Shown: piece after piece, positions 13,601 to 25,575 of the stretch
Numbering within the stretch: the first letter of the stretch is position 1
Layout of the letters: the number at the start of each line of letters is the position of its first letter
From: Tubulanus polymorphus
Lineage: Eukaryota; Nemertea; Palaeonemertea; Tubulaniformes; Tubulanidae
Assembly: GCF_964204645.1 (NCBI RefSeq)
Contig: NC_134030.1
Coordinates: 2,829,855-2,893,854, forward strand
Direction: 5' to 3'
DNA length: 64,000 nucleotides
Program-made: the position numbers and the translations under genes
The notes under the pieces: model-generated
Seen by the model: only the letters and a program-made list of their open reading frames with translations
What the model was told of the DNA's origin: nothing
Databases searched by the model: none

Positions 13601-16600
13601 TTCATTTTCAATGTTTTAACCCAGGGTAAAATCTTAACTCAGAACTGTGGAACTGGACCCAGTATATTTATTAATGCTGGTTGTTGAAAGCCGTATTTCA
13701 TTGATGAGCTGCTGCTCTCTCGTTACAGAATTGCGCAAGACATCTTCTGGAAATTGCACGGTAAAGGTTACATATTGAAAGATGAAATCCAGCAGTTGAA
13801 ATGTGAAAAGTGTGATAGGTAATTCATTCATTCAGAATCATTAATCTTTGATCTGAATTATGTATACTACTAGTATACAATTTTAGGAATACAATACTAG
13901 TACACTACTTATGTATATTACTAGTAGTTACCGACTGTTTTGTAGATATCTTGCCGATCGATTTGTGGAAGGAATCTGCCCGTTTTGCTCGTATGAAGAC
14001 GCTCGCGGAGATCAATGCGATAAATGTGGGAAACTGATAAACGCTGTTGAACTACGTGAACCGAGGTGTAAAGTGTGCAATGAAAAACCAATCACTAAAT
14101 CCACTGAGCATCTATTCCTAGATCTTCCCAAGGTACATTTTCAATTCCTCCTGTTACCGATTTCAAAGTTATCTCAGGATGGCCACTTACCTGGAATCAG
14201 ATTGTTCTCTATCTGTTATTTGTCCTATTTCAGCTCGAACCCGAACTTTCTGATTATCTGGAGAAGTCGTGGAGCGAAGGTTTGTGGACGGCGAACGCTA
14301 AACTGATAACGAAGTCGTGGATACGAGACGGGTTAAAGCCACGATGTATTACTAGAGATCTGAAATGGGGAACACAGTGTCCACTGCAAGGATTTACTGA
14401 TAAGGTTTGTCCGTTCACTTAAACATGGTTTCTCACAGTACAGAGAAATTGAGAAAAACTGTGAATTTTGAACTAATATTCCCAGTTTGGAAACGTTTTA
14501 GAATTTGAGAGATTTTCCTCCAATCAGGGAAACATTTGGATAATGCATTTAAATTTCATGTATTACATTTGCTAAGGGCAACTTTCTTCAGCGATTTTTC
14601 TTGATAATCACATTCATCCAGTCACTGCTAAAATGTTGAGTATAGTAGTATGGTGGTATCTGTTCACGTTTATGAAGGCCCCACCCCATTTTCCATTTGG
14701 GAAAATTGAAAAATCACTGATGAAATACTTGGGAAAAACTGGGGGGAAAAGAATTTGTATAACTGTGGGAACTATACCTTAAAAGTAATGTAATGTAATT
14801 TATTTCATCATCAATTATAATTACAAATAAGATTTATAACAAATAAGTAGATTGATGATGAGGGACCTGAACAGAGCCTTAAAGGCTGTACAATCACTAG
14901 GACGTTCAGGCCCCCTAGAGAAAAAAAAAAGAAGATTAATGGTAATGATAATAATAGTAATGCTAATGATAATATTAATAATATTTGAAATGATATTTAT
15001 ATTTGTAATTTGATGATTGTAGGTGTTCTACGTGTGGTTCGATGCTCCAATCGGATATCTATCAATCACTGCAAACTATATGGGAGAAGAGTGGATCGAA
15101 TGGTGGAAGAATCCGGAAAATGTGGAACTATTTCAATTCATGGCTAAAGACAACGTACCGTTTCATAGCGTAATATTTCCATCGTCGCAGATTGGAACTC
15201 GCGATGGTTACACTGTCGTCAATCATTTATGCGCTACAGGTATATTGAACGTTGTATTGTTGAATCAGTAAGGGTCCTTGATTCCGTGAAAACTCCTCTA
15301 AATTAAAGAAATATTCATACGTACCTCAAATCTCATCTAAATTTGAGAAATTATCCCTTGAAACTCTTGAAAGTCAACGGATGTAATCAGTCTGAGTTGA
15401 TAGTACTTTATTTCATGAAAGCTGATCTAAATTGAAAAAATTTATTTACAAATTACCTAAATTCTCTTTTGAATTTGTCCATGTATTTTAGTTAGTGACT
15501 ACAATAAGTCAAATATCTATTTTTCATGGCCCCTTAATCAACAAGGCACTGATAGTGAACTCATAGTGAACCTCGTTGACATCTTTTCTTGTGAATACTC
15601 TTCAAATGCTGGAATAACAAAATCTGATGAACCCTGTCAATTAGTTGTGAATCTGTAGAATTTCGTTTTATTAATTGCAGAATATTTAAATTACGAAGAT
15701 GGTAAATTTTCTAAAAGTCGTGGAGTTGGTGTATTCGGTAGTCACGCTAAAGACACCGGAATACCGGCGGATATTTGGAGGTTCTATTTGTTGTATGTGC
15801 GACCGGAGTCTCAGGACAGCGCGTTCTCCTGGGATGATTTCCTACTGAAAAACAACAGCGAATTGTTGAATAATCTCGGCAATTTTATCAACAGGTCAGT
15901 AATAGATCTAGAGAGCACACGCAAAAATTCAAGGAATGTTAGATGGTCATAGCTTATACATGCCTACCTGTCTTCTCTGTCTATCATCGGTAGCCCTTCT
16001 TCTACTCCTGCCATCCTGAATGTCAGTGTGTTTCACATCACCAAATCCTTGGTTCTGGTACTTGTTCCTGAGAGGTTGATGCCAATAACTTTTGATGTTT
16101 ATCATGTTTTGATGGTGAAAGTACCAGTAAATGATATCTGAGGATATTTTATCCCGTAGTATAAGTGAAACAAGGAATTTGTGAGTTAATTCAAGAAATA
16201 TTAGATCTGATTATTCTGGTTGCATTCAGGTCTTTGATGTTCGTCGATAACAATTTCAAAGGAGTGATTCCGGAGATTGTACTGACGCAGGAAGATAAGG
16301 AACTGTTGGCCGCTATCAACAGAGAACTGAACTCTTTCATTACTAACATGGAACAAGTACGGTAAGAGATGGAAGTGAGCTGAAGATTTGAGTAAACATA
16401 ACTTTCCTAAATTTTTTTGTAACGAATGTTTGTACGAACGAATATTTCAGATTGAGAGACGGCATCAGAAATATGCTCACTATTTCACGCTACGGGAATC
16501 AGTATATACAGGCTAATAAACCGTGGGTGCTGATGAAAGGATCTGATACTGACAAGTAAGTTTTTAACGGGTATTTGTTCGATTTTACTCGAGAAAGCTT

Positions 16601-19195
16601 CAAGAAACGAGACCCAATTTTACGGTTGTGAGTTCAGATTTGACCACTTGAAATTACTGAAACTACTTAACATATATCTTACTATAACTCTATTACTATA
16701 GTGTAGAGCTGTAGGAGGACCAGTGTGTGTTATGAGAGGCGCAGTGGCCGTGTGGTTTAAGCCGCCGGTCACCGGTCTCTCGACAATCCAGGGTTTATGG
16801 GTTCAAACCCTGGTGGCGACAGAGTTTCTTGGTCGAAGGTTCTTCTCTGGTCTCTCCCCCATTGGCAAAAAGAAACATCAAACCTGCTTATGCCCTGTGT
16901 GGCGCTTAGCGGGTTAAATAAAAAAAACTAGTGTGTATTATAAATCACATGTAGCTGATTGAGATTTCTTATAATAATAAGTACATAGTTCAAGTCCAAG
17001 AATGTCGTCTAATTAGTATAATGATTGGAGTAACCACCTCAAATTTTGACATTTTCAATTCTTGAATACTCCTCAAAACTTTTCAATTCCGTAATGGCCG
17101 AGTAGTATGAACCATATCTAATATAGTCATATTCATTTTAACTTATAACTGCAGTTTTAACATCGATGTGTAATGATTGTTTATTATATTTTCACACTCA
17201 CAGATGTAGAGCTGGTACAGTAATTGGTGTTGGTGCTAATATAACGTGTCTACTGATGACGTTAGTTCAGCCGTATATGCCCGCCATCAGTAAAACCATC
17301 CAGACTCAACTGAACGCTCCGAACTCACTGATTCCCGATCAGTTCACTTGTCTCTTAAAGAAAGGTCATAAAATTGGAAAAGTAAGATTTTATTCTTTGT
17401 TCGCCTTCAGAATATTGTTACAGCAGGGCTCAGTAGTTGTGCTACTGGAAAACAGGGAATTTTCTTTTCTTTGAAAAACTCAGGGAATTTTGTTAAAAGA
17501 AACTTTAAAGTTAAGGTAGCGAGATTGCACATAAAATCAAACAGTTTCGATCTATGTATTTGACTGTGTTAATTCAATGTATTCTTAGCAGAGTCAGGGA
17601 AAACAACGTTGTCGGACAATAGTCAGTTAAAAAGCAAGTCACATGGTTCCCACAGAACAGGGAAATTGGGAAAAACTTGGGAATTTTGAAATAATAATTC
17701 CCGGTTTGGAAATATTTGGGAATTTGAAAAATTTTCCTCAAATCAGGGAAATATTTGGGAAATTCTTTACATTTCACATATTGCAATTGCCAAGGGTAAC
17801 TTTCTTCAGCAGTTTCCCTTGAAAATCACCTTTTTTTAACCAGTCACTGCTAAAGTGTTGACTGTTGATCCACGATATCTGTTCATTTGCATTTGGGAAC
17901 ATTGAAAAATCACCCATGAAATACTTGGGAATTTTGAATTCATATAACTGTGGGAACCATGAAGTCAAATAAAAGTAGTCGCCCTTAAAATTCTTAACGC
18001 GCGAGATAAGCTATTGCCCCTAGATGAACTTAGATGGTCTAACATCTAAGTCTTGACTCTTCAATATGGTCTAGTTTCGCGACATTTTGATTTACTGAAT
18101 ATTTTCTAATCTACAACAGTTAAAAGTTAACCACTTTCATATAAAACTGAGTATAGCATCTAAAGTGAATATTGTTTATTATATTTTCAGCCGAGCCCGT
18201 TGTTCCAGAAGATCTCACCCGAGTTTATTGCTGAATTGAAATTGAAATACGCGGGCAGTGCTCCGGCGACCTCAACGGCTTCTAGTACTGTTATAGATCA
18301 GAGTTTAGTTACTAAACTAACTGAACAGGTGGCAGCACAGGTGTGTAGTAGATTTTGATTATGCTTGGTCCATTGTGAAGGGCATCAAAAGCACTGAATC
18401 GAAAGTGAATTACTATTATAAAGCCTGGTGTACATTTTTGTTGACTGGCCCAGTGAAATGGCATATGGGGAATGCGTGCTGAAAACCCAGCCAAACTGTG
18501 GGGTCTGAAACAAGATTTTGCTAAATCATTTAGAAAAGATTATAATTCATTTCTAGGGCGACGTCGTTCGAAAATTGAAAGCTGATAAAGTTGACAAGGG
18601 TCAAATAACTGCAGCGGTCGCCATTCTGTTAGATCTGAAATCAAAACTAACAGCAGCTCAGGGTTCAGGTGCCGCTAGTGCAGGTACAGACGGCAAGAAA
18701 AAGAAAGGAAATCAGAGCAAAAAATCAGCACCAGAAACACAAAGCGGCAAAACGAAACCGGCGAATGAGAATTCTCCTCCGAACTCGACCCCAGCGTCGG
18801 CTAACGGTCTCCCTGTAGACCAGGCTGTAGTTGATGATCTCACTAAACAGGTGGCAGCACAGGTACTATTTGAAGAACTGTTTCAAACCACTTCATTTGC
18901 TATATTTTGCAATCGAGACATAACTAACTTGGGACGAACTACCGGTATCTATTTTAATGGACTGATTATCGGGATCTTTCCTATTTCAATTTTATGTCAA
19001 AACAGAAAATGTATTTGTATTTTCTAGGGTGATTTAGTGCGTCAACTGAAGACTGAGAAAGCCGAGAAAAGTTCCGTCGATTCAGCTGTGATGACATTAT
19101 TAGATTTGAAAAAGAAATTAGCCCAAGCCCAAGGGATTGACGCCCAGGAATTGATAGGAGGTGGTGGAAAGAAGAAAAAGGGAAAGAAAAAATAA
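10669..19195 (+). CDS. MARS1: Methionyl-tRNA synthetase, cytosolic, with two WHEP domains
   Basis: Charges tRNA-Met with methionine in the cytosol. Exons: 10669-10771, 10852-10942, 11045-11126, 11367-11492, 11592-11667, 11874-11989, 12224-12456, 12799-12915, 13013-13216, 13729-13818, 13946-14132, 14234-14404, 15023-15239, 15681-15894, 16230-16361, 16451-16555, 17204-17381, 18191-18340, 18557-18862, 19028-19195. All junctions are in phase; 3066 nt, 1021 residues. Order: GST-like N-domain (1-198), low-complexity linker, class I catalytic core with HLGN (299-302), Cys-rich zinc insertion (CEKC, CPFC, CDKC, CKVC), KFSKS (613-617), helical anticodon-binding domain, then two WHEP domains at about 849-900 and 951-1002, and a lysine-rich tail. 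Human MARS1 has one WHEP. In both copies an intron falls after VAAQ and before GD-V/L-VR, pointing to exon duplication. The GST-like and WHEP parts suggest multisynthetase-complex and tRNA contacts. Confidence 0.97.
13551..13660. repeat. Palindromic MITE, family GGACCCAGTTCCACAG (full copy)
   Basis: Nearly perfect inverted ends: GGACCCAGTTCCACAGTTGT on the left and the matching CAGAACTGTGGAACTGGACC on the right, about 110 bp in all. It lies in the intron between synthetase exons 9 and 10. Confidence 0.8.
14424..14775. repeat. MITE, family CATGGTTCCCACAG (diverged copy)
   Basis: Aligns along its length with 17642-17961. Left end CATGGTTTCTCACAG, right end CTGTGGGAACTAT. Located in synthetase intron 12. 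Confidence 0.75.
14776..14940. repeat. Low-complexity AT-rich retroelement-like tail in intron 12
   Basis: TAATGTAATGTAATTTATTTCATC followed by an A-run (AAAAAAAAAA) and GATAATAATAGTAATG-type repeats. This resembles degenerate non-LTR retroelement ends; no coding sequence was seen. Confidence 0.3.
16701..16928 (+). repeat. tRNA-derived SINE (plus copy)
   Basis: The head GTGTAGAGCTGTAGGAGGAC is followed by a tRNA-like region: A-box-like GTGGCCGTGTGGTTTAAG and B-box-like GGGTTCAAACCC. The body ends GGGTTAAATAAAAAAAA. It lies in synthetase intron 16; the opposite-strand relative is at 9791-10034. Confidence 0.85.
17642..17961. repeat. MITE, family CATGGTTCCCACAG (intact copy)
   Basis: 320 bp with a perfect 14-bp terminal inverted repeat: CATGGTTCCCACAG at 17642-17655 and CTGTGGGAACCATG at 17948-17961. 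Rich in GGGAATTTT/AAAATTCCC motifs. Located in synthetase intron 17. Confidence 0.85.
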
Positions 19196-19276
19196 CAACT
19201 CATTCGTGGGGTGGTTTTATTGAATGTATTAGTGTCAGTAGTTTTCGTGTGAATCCGTGAATTATTTATTCGGGAA

Positions 19277-19282
19277 AATAAA
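19277..19282 (+). terminator. Polyadenylation signal of the methionyl-tRNA synthetase gene
   Basis: AATAAA 82 bases after the TAA stop, followed by a T-rich stretch. Confidence 0.7.
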
Positions 19283-19573
19283 AGGATAAAATGTTGTAAA
19301 ATTTTTCTCTGGTTCTTTTTGGTTATCATAATCAATTCCATTACTACAAATGGACACAGATCCACACGAATCAAGAGGATTTCATTTGTATTTAAAATAA
19401 CCACCCAGGTTCGCAGTGTCCACTGCAATCAACTGGCAATGTAGGTTACGATAATAACGGCCACTATGACGCGTGCGCACAGGAATGACGTCATCACTGA
19501 CGGCGGCAAGGTCGCGAGCCATCAAGTTCGAATCCCGGCCGAAGGAAACGTCGCGCAAAACTCCGACCCATGC

Positions 19574-19628
19574 CAACCTCGCTTGCCAGAGTTTGAATTC
19601 CCCCCGCCGCGGCGGGCAAGCGAGGTTG
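19574..19628. repeat. Perfect 14-bp-stem hairpin next to a T-arm-like motif
   Basis: CAACCTCGCTTGCC (19574-19587) pairs with GGCAAGCGAGGTTG (19615-19628). Just upstream, at about 19525, is the B-box-like AGTTCGAATCCCGG. Probably a foldback or tRNA-derived element remnant. Confidence 0.65.
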
Positions 19629-22600
19629 ACTCGAGCCGTGAGAATTCAATGCATTGTAACGATGTCGATGTTGCGGTTATAAACGAATTATAGACCTAAT
19701 CGGATCCCGGAGTCCATGTAACCCATTGTAAAGAATCGACGTCCAATGTGTGTACTAATACGACACAACACCGTTGGCGAATATAACCCCGACCCCGGAA
19801 TCCCCACTGGAGGGTATTCAAAGAATTCAGGTCACACATAAAGAAAGGCTATTGTATTGTTTGACTGTACGAATAGATCTATTTACTACCGACCCGGAAC
19901 AAAAACTTGCCGTCGGAATATTCGACCTCCCCGGGCGGGTTCTTACGAGCGAGGCAGCACCCCGCCTTCTCGACGTGGATATTAACCAAATATACCAATG
20001 CAACAACACTTGTTGCATTTGATCAGTCGTCCAAAACGAAGAGTCCATGATTTGATGATTTGAGTTGTTAGGCCTGTATATAAGACTGCATTCGAAGGAA
20101 ATTGATGCAGTATTACATATACGACTGTATCGAAGGAAACCGGTAAAATCTCCCAAATATCCCTTTCTGGGGGAAACCCTTTCCAAATCCAGTTCTTTTT
20201 TGTTGACGGCTATTTAGAGCTAAGAAATCTTTTTAAACTTGAATTTTTATTCATAGATTTTCATTAGGCCGATTTTTGACTTCAGCTTAATCATCCTCTA
20301 AGTCATAGAAAAGGAATTCAACTTGGAGGGATTTTGACTTCAGCTCGATGAGAGCCTCGATCTATTTCATACTAGGAAGGAAAGTCAACTTGAAGGGATT
20401 TTTTTGGCCGGGGCATTTTTGCCTGGAGGGATATTTACCTGGGGATTAATTACTACCGCGTATGAGACTGTTAAGAAATAGTAGGTACGCGTATATATAA
20501 TGTAATTATGTGGAATTTCCACCTGTGAGATGTACACCTCAATAGTAAAACAAAATCCCGGATATTTTTGATGATTATCCTCGGGTAAAGGACAACATTG
20601 TTTTCAACCCGGATATAAAAACACAGGTTTGTTTATGACGTGTGTGACAGTATACCGAACAAACGTGTACAGGAAAAAATCCGCGTCTAGTTGTATATGT
20701 GCGCGTCCCCTCCATACAACATTGTAACATAATGCGACTAATTCTAGATAATGTTCACAATTAAGATACCCTGATGTTTGTGGTTGTAGGGGTGGGCGCT
20801 GTTCACCAGACAGACTAATATAATCAGCAATATTACACGAGTATTACATAGAGCAACAGCCGCGTAAGGGTTTTTACAATCCCCACCGACGCATTATATT
20901 TGGCAAGAACGTACGTATGCTTTTTTACCTTTCTAGAAGAAATAAAGGAAAAATAGTCATCAGGCCTAGGATTTTATGTACCGGTACTTCTTTCAGCTAT
21001 ATTATTTATTCACTCATTTACTTAATGTGCCCCGGCGTTTTATGAACCTCCGGGCTGTTTCCAGTAGAAGGACACCCGCAGCAGGATCGCATAAGCTTGC
21101 AATTTCGCATGACGTAATGTGTGTCATGAAATTAACTTGAAGATTTTCAATTATGTATACATTATATATGTACTTGTGTCACTGAGATTTAGTTTGAGAT
21201 TGGTTGTTTATTTATCGCAAAAGTCGATCATCTAATGATCGAATATCAGAATCGATATCAATCTTCGACCCTTTTTCTAATAACAAGGATTGAAGAACGC
21301 GTCTTGGCAGCCGATCGATCAGTGACCCGGGCATATGACCAGACGATTCTTCCGGAACGCTCGGCTTCAGACTCACCACAACTCCGTCGCGCTGATAGGT
21401 AATCGTGTCGTCACTCTCTACAGGTGCTGCTGAGACCACATGTATTCAAGAGCAAGAGAGAGAGAGAAACCGAAATGCCACAGTTAGGAATAGTTTCTGT
21501 GACCCCTCTACAATACTTGACATGTTTCCGGCTTCTACACAATATAGTGGAGTGTGGGGTTCAAAATGAGAGGATTAATAAATGGCACTCTAAACCCTAT
21601 CCCCCGATATTGGCCTGCCCCGATACTTGGCCGGTTAATCTGTGTTTTTTTTTTCACGTATCGTACTTATTTTCATGAATCAATGATATAGGTTTCACCA
21701 GAAACTCGTTCGACTAACCGGCACATAGAAATGGACTGAGGATGTTTTTCGTTCCGTTCCATTCGACGCGTCTTGAGTTGGGAGAGAGAGAGAGCAACAT
21801 TTAATTTACGACACTATAAGCGTGTGAATGGCGTATATTTATTGATATCTGGGAGCTGAGACGAGACCTTTCACATTCTTGAGATGCCATCCCCAAGGGA
21901 TAGGTTGAGGTTGGATCTCCGGTTTTTCATGATGTTATATATACATATTAGAGTCTGAAATATGAAGTTGGAAAAAGAACTGAACAGAGGGACGAGAAAT
22001 TCACGAGTTAGATATGAACTTTAGAAAAAAGACGTGCGTGTATAGAATATTTCGAGGATCGCATTGACAGGGTCACGTGACGAAATGAAAGCTATACCGA
22101 AAGATAACGCGTCAGAGCTGACTGAATGTTCGAACGGAATATGTCTTTATAAAAAGCTAAAATCTTTAGATTAGAAATACGGATACGTATTTCAGAGAAT
22201 AGAATATGAAGCCATTTGAAATATATCAAATATAAAATGTTTAAAAAGATATGTATTTAGAAACTAAAATGGCGTCGTATTGTACGTATGTGATCTCTTT
22301 TGAAATAAAATGAAGACGGTGTAATCGGAGATGTTTCAATTTCGACATTAAAATTTAAAAATGGCTGGTGATGTTTATATGTATTTCATCACCACCATCA
22401 TCCCCAAGGCAATATGTGGGATGAAATAAATTTCAATCGTTTCACATCGTCACCACATGTATATATGTTCATACACCAGTATATACGTGGCTGATCCCCC
22501 TGTCTACTGACTCTCTGTACTGTCACATTATATGCAACAGCTTCAAACCGCACATGACAAACCTGACATTAAAGCTTCATCGATCTGAAGCCTCGCCCCC

Positions 22601-23069
22601 ATAGGCAAGGGTGGGGAGCTTTTTGTCTATTTCAATCCAATCTGCGCGCACGCAGTGGCTGTGACCCAAATGGCTCGGAAATTGCTGACACTTGAAAATG
22701 TGACTAACAAAAAATACGATACCATAAAAATATATGCTGGTTTAACCACCACCACGAATCTATGTGGCGCGGGTGTGGAATGTTTGTGTGACTGAGAAAA
22801 AAACTAGCATATATATAAATAAATATAGATATATAATCATTTAAAGAAATGTATCTTCATCACACTGAGACATTGCGCGTCTTTAATATCAGTGTTGTCA
22901 TAAAATTCGATTTTATAATTGATCTATCGGCCCCGGGTCGGTGCGGGACCGTCGTAACCATTTGACTGTGGGAAAACGTAGGTTAGGAATATCTGGATTA
23001 GAAATTGCACGTCACAGCGCGTCAACAGGCTTAAATGGCTAATTGAAATTGGCTAATTGACGGCCAATA

Positions 23070-23077
23070 TGACGTCA
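23070..23077. promoter_or_regulatory. Perfect CRE (TGACGTCA) upstream of NAB
   Basis: Palindromic TGACGTCA about 2.5 kb before the NAB start codon. The motif is the consensus CREB/ATF site; function here is inference. Confidence 0.35.
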
Positions 23078-24319
23078 ATGTGACACCCGTGGATCATTGG
23101 TGGAGTAGCCTCGTACGTCGAGTGTGGCGTCTAACCGGGCTGTCACAATCCGGAAAACTGCACCGACAGACTCACAGCCCCCGCGTGCCTCAGTTTATAC
23201 GTAATTCGAGTTACCTTTGGACCGGGGTTCATAATATATGCAAATACATACAACAACCATTAGCTTCGTATATATAGACTGAATGTGTCACGACCCCAGC
23301 AAACTGCGACACTCAGGGTGAACTAAAAGTCACCATCGAGCCGCACAATATATGCTAAAAATGCTGTGGTGTATCTACTATATATCAGTGATTGATATCA
23401 GGTGATATATTTCGGTTATGTTCGTTATCAAACTTTTACCCCATAAATTCATTGCACAAGAATAATAGGATCACGACCCCGACCGGGTACAAAGTCGACA
23501 ACAAAATGCACCCGCATTAATGTAGGCTTAGACGTGCCAGAAATAACAGCTCCCCGAAATATCAGCTTATTCAAATAAAAACTATATGAAATAACTATAG
23601 GTTTTATCGCGTGTATGATCGACGCGCGTCTGAATTTTCTTTTGAAACATTTTCAATTTTTTTTCGGCGTACTCCTCTCACGTCGAGAGAACGTAACGCG
23701 GCCAACGCCCATTTACTGCCGACAAAAGAAGAGCGCGCATACTAACGTATGTATTAAATTCAGTCTCGTTTAACTATACGGATTTCCTCCCGGAGCTAGC
23801 GACTTGAGGACACACCCCTACATGCTGCTCCCGCCGTCACCACCAGTCATCAATACATGCGCGTAAAAACATATATAAACGCAGCAGGTTTTTTTTCCAA
23901 ATGTCAGAAGGATAATATCCTTATTCGGCTTATTCCTGCCTACGTCGCATTTGCCGCCAAATGTCATATAACATACACAGCCAGGTTTTATTCGTGTTTG
24001 ATAAACTTTTTGAGTTAAATCTAAAATTAATTATCGTGTAATTAGCAATTTAATTACGTTACAGATATTGGAAAAGGTGCATCTCATTTATACGGTATAT
24101 TCGTCGCACTTGTTCCTTGTCACTTTGTGAAAACGGCGCGTGGTGTTAGGAAACCTATTAATAGAATTTTCCCCACTCGAACAGGAAAAGCCGATCCTAT
24201 CTCGTTCTGTATACCCTACAGGGGAAGTTTAGTCTAAACGTCAGCTGCCACGGCGCGTATATACCCACCGAGTTGAATTCACGTGTGTTACCCCACCGTC
24301 CAATCATCGCCAATAAAGC

Positions 24320-24327
24320 TGACGTCA
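24320..24327. promoter_or_regulatory. Second perfect CRE (TGACGTCA) upstream of NAB
   Basis: TGACGTCA 1.25 kb before the NAB start codon, next to a TG dinucleotide run. Confidence 0.35.
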
Positions 24328-25450
24328 CGCTGTGTGTGTGTGTGTCGGTTTGGAACGTTTCCAACACGACATGACCCCCACCCACTTAGCCGAGTTGTCA
24401 ATAGTTGTAGGGGACGGGCATATTGTATACGCAGAGAGAGAGCTTGTAGGTTTCGTACACCACACAAAGCCTTTTAATACGGCACAGGAGTGGAGGACGT
24501 TCTGTATGAAACTACAGTTGATACGTACACATCCTAGCGAAGTTTTTACAAATTAATTATCTAAATAAAAAGGTAAGGTTTGTTGATATTTACTCGTTTA
24601 TCCAGCACCGATATTTTGAACATGCTTTTTGATAGTAAGCACTACAGGTATACAAGGAATAATTCAAACACGACGCATGTTGGAAATTTACAGATGGACC
24701 CGGCTTTTTTATCATAATATCACGAATTATTACGGTTATTTCATATGCACGTATCGTCAGCACGTGATTGTGAAAGTGAATTGAAACTATGAACGGATAT
24801 TATCTGTCTGTGCGGCGCCACAGCGATATTTTAGATGTAATGTGACACACATGTCGGTGCGCTGGTGGCTGTTGGTCTATCTCCGACCCAGTCAACGAAA
24901 GGTCACCGCACAGTTTAATATTAACGGCGCTAAACCCGCGAGAACCCGTTTTAATCGCGAGGACAGACGTAGTCAACATGTGTCAACCCCGTGCAAAGAA
25001 GGCCAAGTGCTGATGGGTAACCCAGGGGTCAGTACTTGAAATATACCACTTGATTATTATTATTAAGCGTCGAACTACAACTCGGACAAAGTGTAACGCG
25101 AGTGGATCTATAGCGAGGGTGACTCTAAACACTGGAACTCTGAACGCGGTTCCGTTCCTGCTTGTTTTTTATGTATATATATTCGTTTTGTATGGAGCTC
25201 ATGAAAAGTTTGTGCTCGGTGGTACGTATTCAAATCATGGTATATATATATCTTGTGAGTTTGGTATAGGAAACCGAATGCTGGGCATACAACAAGGAAT
25301 CGATAGCTGGATCGGCGTCTTTAAAGGCGAATCGAGCAAGAATGTGATTTAGGAAGCAACTATTTTGGATTTTGATCAGCAATCAGCATTCGGCAAGCGA
25401 TATCCTATTGTGCGATAGTCGTTTCTTTCAGGCTGTCACCGAGAAATATA

Positions 25451-25474
25451 CATCATCATCATCATCATCATCAT
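25451..25474 (+). repeat. CAT trinucleotide microsatellite
   Basis: Eight CAT units about 100 bp upstream of the first NAB coding exon. Confidence 0.9.
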
Positions 25475-25575
25475 GAACGCATTGTATAAACTAATCTTGG
25501 ATAACGATGTATTTCATACGATAACCGATGATTAGTAATTAGTTTGAATATTGTTGTTCTCTGCAGGTGAATGCG

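Larger units (their letters stand above)
19283..25575. other. Long non-coding interval upstream of NAB
   Basis: No exon with coding character was found. It contains the hairpin at 19574-19628, a small perfect hairpin (AATGCAACAA / TTGTTGCATT) at about 19997-20019, two perfect CRE motifs (23070-23077, 24320-24327), a TG run at about 24328-24345, a TATATAAAC motif near 23871, and a CAT microsatellite (25451-25474). The NAB promoter and 5' UTR exon(s) are expected here. The NAB start exon follows an acceptor (CTCTGCAG), so an upstream non-coding exon exists. Confidence 0.5.

Noticed and set aside
24842-25352. Open frames just upstream of NAB as extra NAB exons
   Set aside because: No NAB-like residues, no consensus donor leading in phase into the exon at 25567; likely 5' UTR or spacer.
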